Below are positions 15,201-18,133 of a stretch of 18,133 nt of DNA, piece after piece. The stretch spans positions 1 to 18,133 of the forward strand of contig JBMFXC010000055.1 of assembly GCA_049964655.1 (NCBI GenBank), given 5' to 3'. The position numbers and the translations under genes were made by a program. This DNA is from JAJZJT01 sp049964655 (GTDB lineage Bacteria; Actinomycetota; Acidimicrobiia; Acidimicrobiales; RAAP-2). Under the pieces are notes generated by a model that saw nothing but the letters and a program-made list of their open reading frames with translations, was not told where the DNA came from and made no database searches. The number at the start of each line of letters is the position of its first letter. Within the stretch, counting starts at the first letter, position 1.

Positions 15201-15272
15201 GCCCTCGTAGCTCAGCGGATAGAGCATCGGCCTCCGGAGCCGTGTGCGCAGGTTCGAGTCCTGCCGAGGGCG
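15201..15272 (+). tRNA. tRNA-Arg(CCG)
   Basis: The sequence folds as a complete cloverleaf. The acceptor arm GCCCTCG/CGAGGGC has 7 pairs, the D arm is GCTC/GAGC, the anticodon loop CTCCGGA contains CCG (decoding CGG), and the T arm GCAGG-TTCGAGT-CCTGC has 5 pairs. The outermost anticodon-stem pair is a T-T mismatch and the variable loop is 4 bases. The discriminator is G and the CCA end is not encoded. It is the only plus-strand gene, is divergent from argS, and is immediately followed by recombinase and mobile-element remnants, so it is a likely integration site. Confidence 0.95.
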
Positions 15273-15281
15273 CCGATCGCG

Positions 15282-15295
15282 CCAGGGCGCGAACC
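15282..15295. repeat. 14-bp direct repeat, left copy (CCAGGGCGCGAACC)
   Basis: An exact second copy lies at 18118-18131, 2836 bp away. The two copies bracket nearly the whole accessory patch. On the minus strand both can be read as Val-Arg-Ala-Leu, which in the left copy belongs to the recombinase remnant. Confidence 0.6.
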
Positions 15296-15309
15296 TTCGG
15301 TTCCGCGCC
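15286..15309 (+). terminator. Hairpin after tRNA-Arg, possible processing or termination signal
   Basis: GGCGCG-AACC-TTC-GGTT-C-CGCGCC forms a 10-bp stem with one bulge, 14 bases after the tRNA. It lacks a T-tract. The same bases encode part of the recombinase remnant on the other strand, and its left arm recurs at the right edge of the window. Confidence 0.4.
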
Positions 15310-15578
15310 ACCAGGCACGCGAAGCCACGGTACAACGCGGTCGCGACCTTCGACGCGGATCTCGTGGACGAGCGCCTGGAGCAGTGCTTTGCGCGCCGGG
15401 ACCGAGCCGTCGGTGAGCGCTTGTTCGATGTGGCGGCGCATCGCCATCCTCCTCTTCGACTCGTCCCCTCGTTTCCACCGGCTCCGGGTCCTCCCCTGCC
15501 ATCGGCTCCTCCCTACACACGCGCGAAGGGGGGCTCAGGTTGCAGACTGGGCGCGCATTCGACCAATGGGTCTCGACG

Positions 15579-15755
15579 GTGCGTCCCTCGGGCTGGCCGG
15601 AACGTAACCGGGAGCTCGTTCGCCACGCACGTCGTTCCTGGTGAACCCGTACGCTTGCTTCGGGCTGGCCGACCTGCCGGTAAGGGGACCATCCGGAGCC
15701 GCAAGTCCAGCGAGACTCGAAGGCTGAAGGCAGGTAGTAGACCCGGTGTCCCGCC
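15579..15755 (+). mobile_element. Possible 5' fragment of a group II intron
   Basis: On the plus strand the segment starts with GTGCG, the group II 5' consensus, and is followed by domain-I-like elements: GTAACCGGGAGC, GTGAACCCGTACGC, GGCTGGCCGACCTGCCGG, and a nested stem at 15697-15725 (AGCC/GGCT around AGTC/GACT with loop CAGCGA) followed by GAAGGCAGGTAG. No maturase follows, because a minus-strand gene ends at 15807, so it would be a truncated remnant. This is similarity from memory and could be wrong. The remaining non-coding bases, 15448-15578 and 15756-15806, show nothing else I recognise. Confidence 0.3.
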
Positions 15756-15806
15756 AGTTCCGCTCAATCCGTGCTCTCGCGCGTGACGGGTCCGCTCGTC
15801 AGGGCA

Positions 15807-16901
15807 CTACCTGGCGCTGCGGGCTGGGCGGTTCAGCCTGACCGTGATCTCCTGTGCGTCCGACGCAGCTCGGTCGACGTCATGGATCACGTCGATGCCC
15901 AACGCGCCCGACACATTGTCCGTGAGACTCGGAGCGTCGACCGGCTCGGGCTGGCCGAAGACGTCACGGAGCCACAGCGTGCGCTCGCTGGCCCAGAAGC
16001 GAAGCATCGTCGCTGCACGATCGCCGAGGTCGCTCACGAACCCTTCGGCCGTGATGAAGCCGGCCCAGCTCAGGTGCACGCCGTCGTACTCACTGGCGAC
16101 GGCCCTCCAGTCGGGCAGGACGTGCCGGGCAAGCGTCGTCCGCACTCCGTGTTGAGCGGGCACCGCGGCGAGGCGGGCTACGTCGCGCTTGTGCTGGTTG
16201 GGCCTGGGAAGCTCCCATCCCGCGTGTGGCTCGGTCGCCACCTTCGGGAAGGTCTCGACGAGACCGACCCAGTCGGCCGGGTGGTCGATGTTCCAGACCC
16301 GTGCGCCGGGCTCGACCGGCATGTGCCATCTGGAGATCGGGCCCGGGAACATCTCCCAGCCAGCCACCAGATCGTCGTGGATCTGCCATGCGGGAGTGCT
16401 CACGGTCCGGAAGCCAGCCCAAGTGAACTCACCGTTGCCGCAGACCTGGGAGAAGTCGGCGAATCCCGGCTCGACGGTCATCCCGGGCTCGCGACGGCTG
16501 AGCCAGTGCTCCTGGGAGCCCGTCGGGCCGGCGAGCGCCTCGCAGAACTGCCGCCACACCGCTTCAGCGATGGGACGCCTTGCCGGGGCGAACTCGTACG
16601 CGAGGGCGAGGGAGTCGGGTGCACCCCCGGTCCATGGCCCCGCAAGCGAGTCGGCAGCTTCGAGGACCAGGTGGAGGAGCTGTTCGACCGGAAGGGTCCG
16701 GGCGGCCAGCGCAGCTCGTCCGACCGCTCCAGGGTCGCTGTCGCTGAGTGCGTCGAAGGACGGGAACAGTCCTCGCTCGGCGGCCTCGAGCCGATCGAGA
16801 AGCGCGACCCCTACCGGGGCAGCCAGAAGGCCGTCGACCATGGGCACCATCTCGACCATGATGACCGAGAGGGGCAGCACCTCGCCCGCGTGACAACCCA
16901 C
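15807..16901 (-). CDS. Uncharacterised actinobacterial protein
   Basis: I do not recognise a named family. The 364-aa protein is rich in tryptophan, with no signal peptide or clear transmembrane segment. Its C-terminal half has a patterned core: VWNIDHPADWVGLVETFP, then LPDWRAVASEYDGVHLSWAGFITAEG, then TMLRFWASERTLWLRDVFG. A similar order (a DW-LV block, then PDW-x-VA, then DGVHL, then a closing W/WL motif) seems familiar from unannotated actinobacterial proteins, but I cannot assign a function. The start is uncertain: GTG at 16901 gives the longest form, and ATGs at 16859 and just below are alternatives; none has a good ribosome-binding site. It lies 18 bp after the broken replication-relaxation gene and is probably co-transcribed with it. 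Confidence 0.75.
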   Translation of the reverse strand: MGCHAGEVLPLSVIMVEMVPMVDGLLAAPVGVALLDRLEAAERGLFPSFDALSDSDPGAVGRAALAARTLPVEQLLHLVLEAADSLAGPWTGGAPDSLALAYEFAPARRPIAEAVWRQFCEALAGPTGSQEHWLSRREPGMTVEPGFADFSQVCGNGEFTWAGFRTVSTPAWQIHDDLVAGWEMFPGPISRWHMPVEPGARVWNIDHPADWVGLVETFPKVATEPHAGWELPRPNQHKRDVARLAAVPAQHGVRTTLARHVLPDWRAVASEYDGVHLSWAGFITAEGFVSDLGDRAATMLRFWASERTLWLRDVFGQPEPVDAPSLTDNVSGALGIDVIHDVDRAASDAQEITVRLNRPARSAR

Positions 16902-16919
16902 GCACGCCGGAGCACATCG

Positions 16920-17821
16920 CTACGCCCGCGGCCACTGCTCGGCCGCCCGGCGCCGGTACGCCCGGGTCTCTGCAATCCGCTCCTCGGACTCCGGGGGAAT
17001 GGGCGCTGCGGCCAGGTCGGCCAGGCGCAACCGGAGACCCTCGTCGCCGATCGGCGCCCAAATGGCGTCCTGCGGCCGCTGGGTCGGCCCCACAGCGGCC
17101 ATCGCCACGGGCACGGTGCTTGTGCCAGGACCCGGCGGGCGCCGGCCTCCCGGCGCGGGTGGCCGAAGCAGGACAAGATCCAGTAGGCGAGCCCGGAGGC
17201 CACCTGGAGGTCCTCATAGCTCTTGAGCTTTCTCTCCAGGCGCTCCAGGGTCTCGGTCGAGCGGTCGTACTCCAAGCAGAAGACGACCCGATTGCCGGCC
17301 TCCTCCCACATGCCAAGTCCATCGGGCTGGGCGATCCGGTCGAACTGGCTCGTGCAGTGGCGTTCGGACCACCAGAGCGAGAGGTCGCAATCGTCCCTGC
17401 GCCGGGACTCGGCTACGAGGGCCGAGAAGAACCCGTTCACCCCGACCAGGTGGCGGAGGCGCTGGGACTTCCCGATGGCGAGGGCCTTGTCGGTCCGCCA
17501 GCGCGACGTGTCTGGGTCCTCGCCCCGTTCGGCGGCGACCACCATGGCGCCCAACTGGTCGAGCACGTAGTGGTACGGGAGGCTGGCGTAGCGGTGGTCG
17601 AGCGGCTGGAAGCGGTCCGCGAGCCGGAGCTTGTAGAGCGTGGTCAACCGGTGCTGGGCGGTGTTCAGGTTGTCGAAGTACATCTCGGCCAGCTGGTCGG
17701 TGGTGAACACGCGGTGTCGGTAGAGCATGGTCAAGATGGACCGGTCCCGTTCGGTCAGCCGGTGCGCCACCGCCATCACGAGCCCGTCGGCGGCCCTCGG
17801 CCGGAGAGAAGAAGCAGTCAT
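16920..17821 (-). pseudogene. Replication-relaxation family protein with one frameshift
   Basis: The N-terminal half is typical of the family found on actinobacterial plasmids and integrative conjugative elements: a winged-helix-like segment (LTERDRSILTMLYRHRVFTTDQLAEMYF, residues 22-49), VGVNGFFSALV (127-136), and PDG(166-168)...FCLEYDRSTETLERLERKLKSY (181-202). At about 17116 the frame shifts by one base. Adding one base near there joins LAQAP to VPVAMAAVGPTQRPQDAIWAP..., which runs to TAG at 16922-16920 and would give about 300 aa, a normal size. Without the repair the first frame runs on as Arg/Pro-rich nonsense to 16811, across the next gene. PD...ExD...K resembles a PD-(D/E)xK nuclease pattern, an inference. 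The ATG overlaps an upstream TGA by 4 bases. Confidence 0.8.
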
Positions 17822-18132
17822 GTGAACAATTCCAAGGAGTCGGGGTTCGCGACTGGCGGGGGTGGAGTAGCGACACGCTGGACCTTCAGCGCACGCGACC
17901 CCCTCCGTTCAGGACTGGCGACCGTGCTGGCAGGGGCGATGGCGACCGTGGTGGCGACCCCGTGGATCCCCCTCACGCCGAGTACCCCGCACGGCGAGAC
18001 TTCGCGTGCCGAGCAGCGAGGCTGATCGCCGGCCCCTCGACCAGTGGCTCGAGGTTCGCATTGTGGGAGGTCGGGTGTGCCGCACCCGTGACCAGCAGCT
18101 TCACAGCACCCGCCCGTCCAGGGCGCGAACCC
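17818..18132 (-). CDS. Partial open frame at the right edge, overlapping the next start
   Basis: A frame open from the window edge ends SLELFT-TGA, the stop overlapping the replication-relaxation ATG (ATGA), as expected for coupled genes. Residues nearest the stop (GVATTVAIAPASTVASPERRG, QRVATPPPPVANPDSLELFT) look coding. Further upstream the frame becomes Cys-rich with poor third-position GC, while a neighbouring frame (KLLVTGAAHPTSHNANLEPLVEGPAISLAARHAK, stop at 17973) looks better, so a further frameshift is possible. A conjugation or plasmid gene often precedes this family, but nothing identifies it here. Confidence 0.35.
   Translation of the reverse strand, partial: GFAPWTGGCCEAAGHGCGTPDLPQCEPRATGRGAGDQPRCSAREVSPCGVLGVRGIHGVATTVAIAPASTVASPERRGSRALKVQRVATPPPPVANPDSLELFT
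18118..18131. repeat. 14-bp direct repeat, right copy
   Basis: This is an exact match to 15282-15295, two bases from the window edge. On the minus strand the frame through it reads RVRALDGRVL-stop (stop at 18101-18103), reminiscent of KVRALARSAP in the recombinase remnant. It could be the end of a second, related recombinase gene to the right. Confidence 0.5.
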
Positions 18133-18133
18133 G

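Larger units (their letters stand above)
15273..15447 (-). pseudogene. C-terminal remnant of a serine recombinase (integrase)
   Basis: About 55 residues (MRRHIEQALTDG, RKALLQALVHEIRVEGRD, VVPWLRVPGG, KVRALARSAP) look like the extreme C-terminus of the serine recombinases used by actinobacterial integrative elements. The frame then runs, without a stop, antisense through the tRNA and into argS, as is often seen where such an element sits in a tRNA gene. Upstream, the frame closes at 15535-15537 and no catalytic domain (Ser nucleophile, recombinase or zinc-ribbon region) is present in any frame, so the gene is a fragment. The recognition rests on family memory, not a search. Confidence 0.55.

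Noticed and set aside
14581..15447. 288-codon minus-strand frame running from the recombinase remnant through tRNA antisense into argS
   Set aside because: Only the first 55 or so residues resemble a protein family; the rest is tRNA antisense and an out-of-frame argS shadow.
15513..15767. 84-codon minus-strand frame between the recombinase remnant and the unknown protein
   Set aside because: It has no family resemblance and no ribosome-binding site, and it lies opposite the possible intron fragment.
15771..17186. Long plus-strand open frame opposite the unknown protein and the replication-relaxation gene
   Set aside because: It is antisense to frames with clear family or motif content and has the low-complexity composition of a GC-rich shadow frame.
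17120..18025. 301-codon plus-strand frame at the right end
   Set aside because: It is the antisense shadow of the replication-relaxation gene, whose N-terminal motifs are convincing on the minus strand.

Overview
This window reads as chromosome of a high-GC actinobacterium, possibly from a deep lineage such as Acidimicrobiia; the class is an inference only. The signs are strong G/C bias at third codon positions, 8 of 12 housekeeping genes starting with GTG, and the order argS-lysA-hom-thrC-rho-rpmE-prfA-prmC-tsaC. That order matches the Mycobacterium tuberculosis block Rv1292-Rv1301, except that thrB is missing between thrC and rho. All confident protein genes are on the minus strand, so transcription runs from right to left; the only plus-strand gene is a tRNA.

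Right to left. (1) 15273-18133 is an accessory patch beside tRNA-Arg(CCG). It holds the C-terminal remnant of a serine recombinase, a possible group II intron 5' fragment, an unrecognised 364-aa protein, a replication-relaxation protein broken by one frameshift, and the end of an upstream frame that overlaps its start. It looks like a decayed integrative element. (2) 9537-15076 holds argS-lysA-hom-thrC: arginyl-tRNA synthetase and three aspartate-family enzymes, joined by 4-base GTGA overlaps. (3) 4277-9224 holds rho-rpmE-prfA-prmC-tsaC. Rho has a low-complexity N/Q/G/R-rich insertion. The end of its coding region and its stop codon are repeated six times as a 17-bp tandem array. A good sigma-70-like promoter lies in the 312-bp gap ahead of rho. 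(4) 21-3798 holds leuB-ilvE-cimA. CimA makes citramalate, LeuB can carry out the later oxidative decarboxylation, and IlvE the final transamination, so this is a branched-chain amino acid operon able to make isoleucine without threonine.

The most interesting regulatory signal lies between tsaC and leuB. A promoter-like TTGACG/GACACT pair is followed almost at once by a 12-codon frame ending Val-Arg-Ser-Ile-Leu-stop, then a perfect 10-bp hairpin that begins in the stop codon, then a canonical intrinsic terminator, then the leuB operon. I read this as a ribosome-mediated attenuator for branched-chain amino acids. Other unusual points are a His-Asp repeat extension on CimA, the missing thrB, a 64-codon frame ending in the rho ribosome-binding site, and tandem repeats in the leuB leader.
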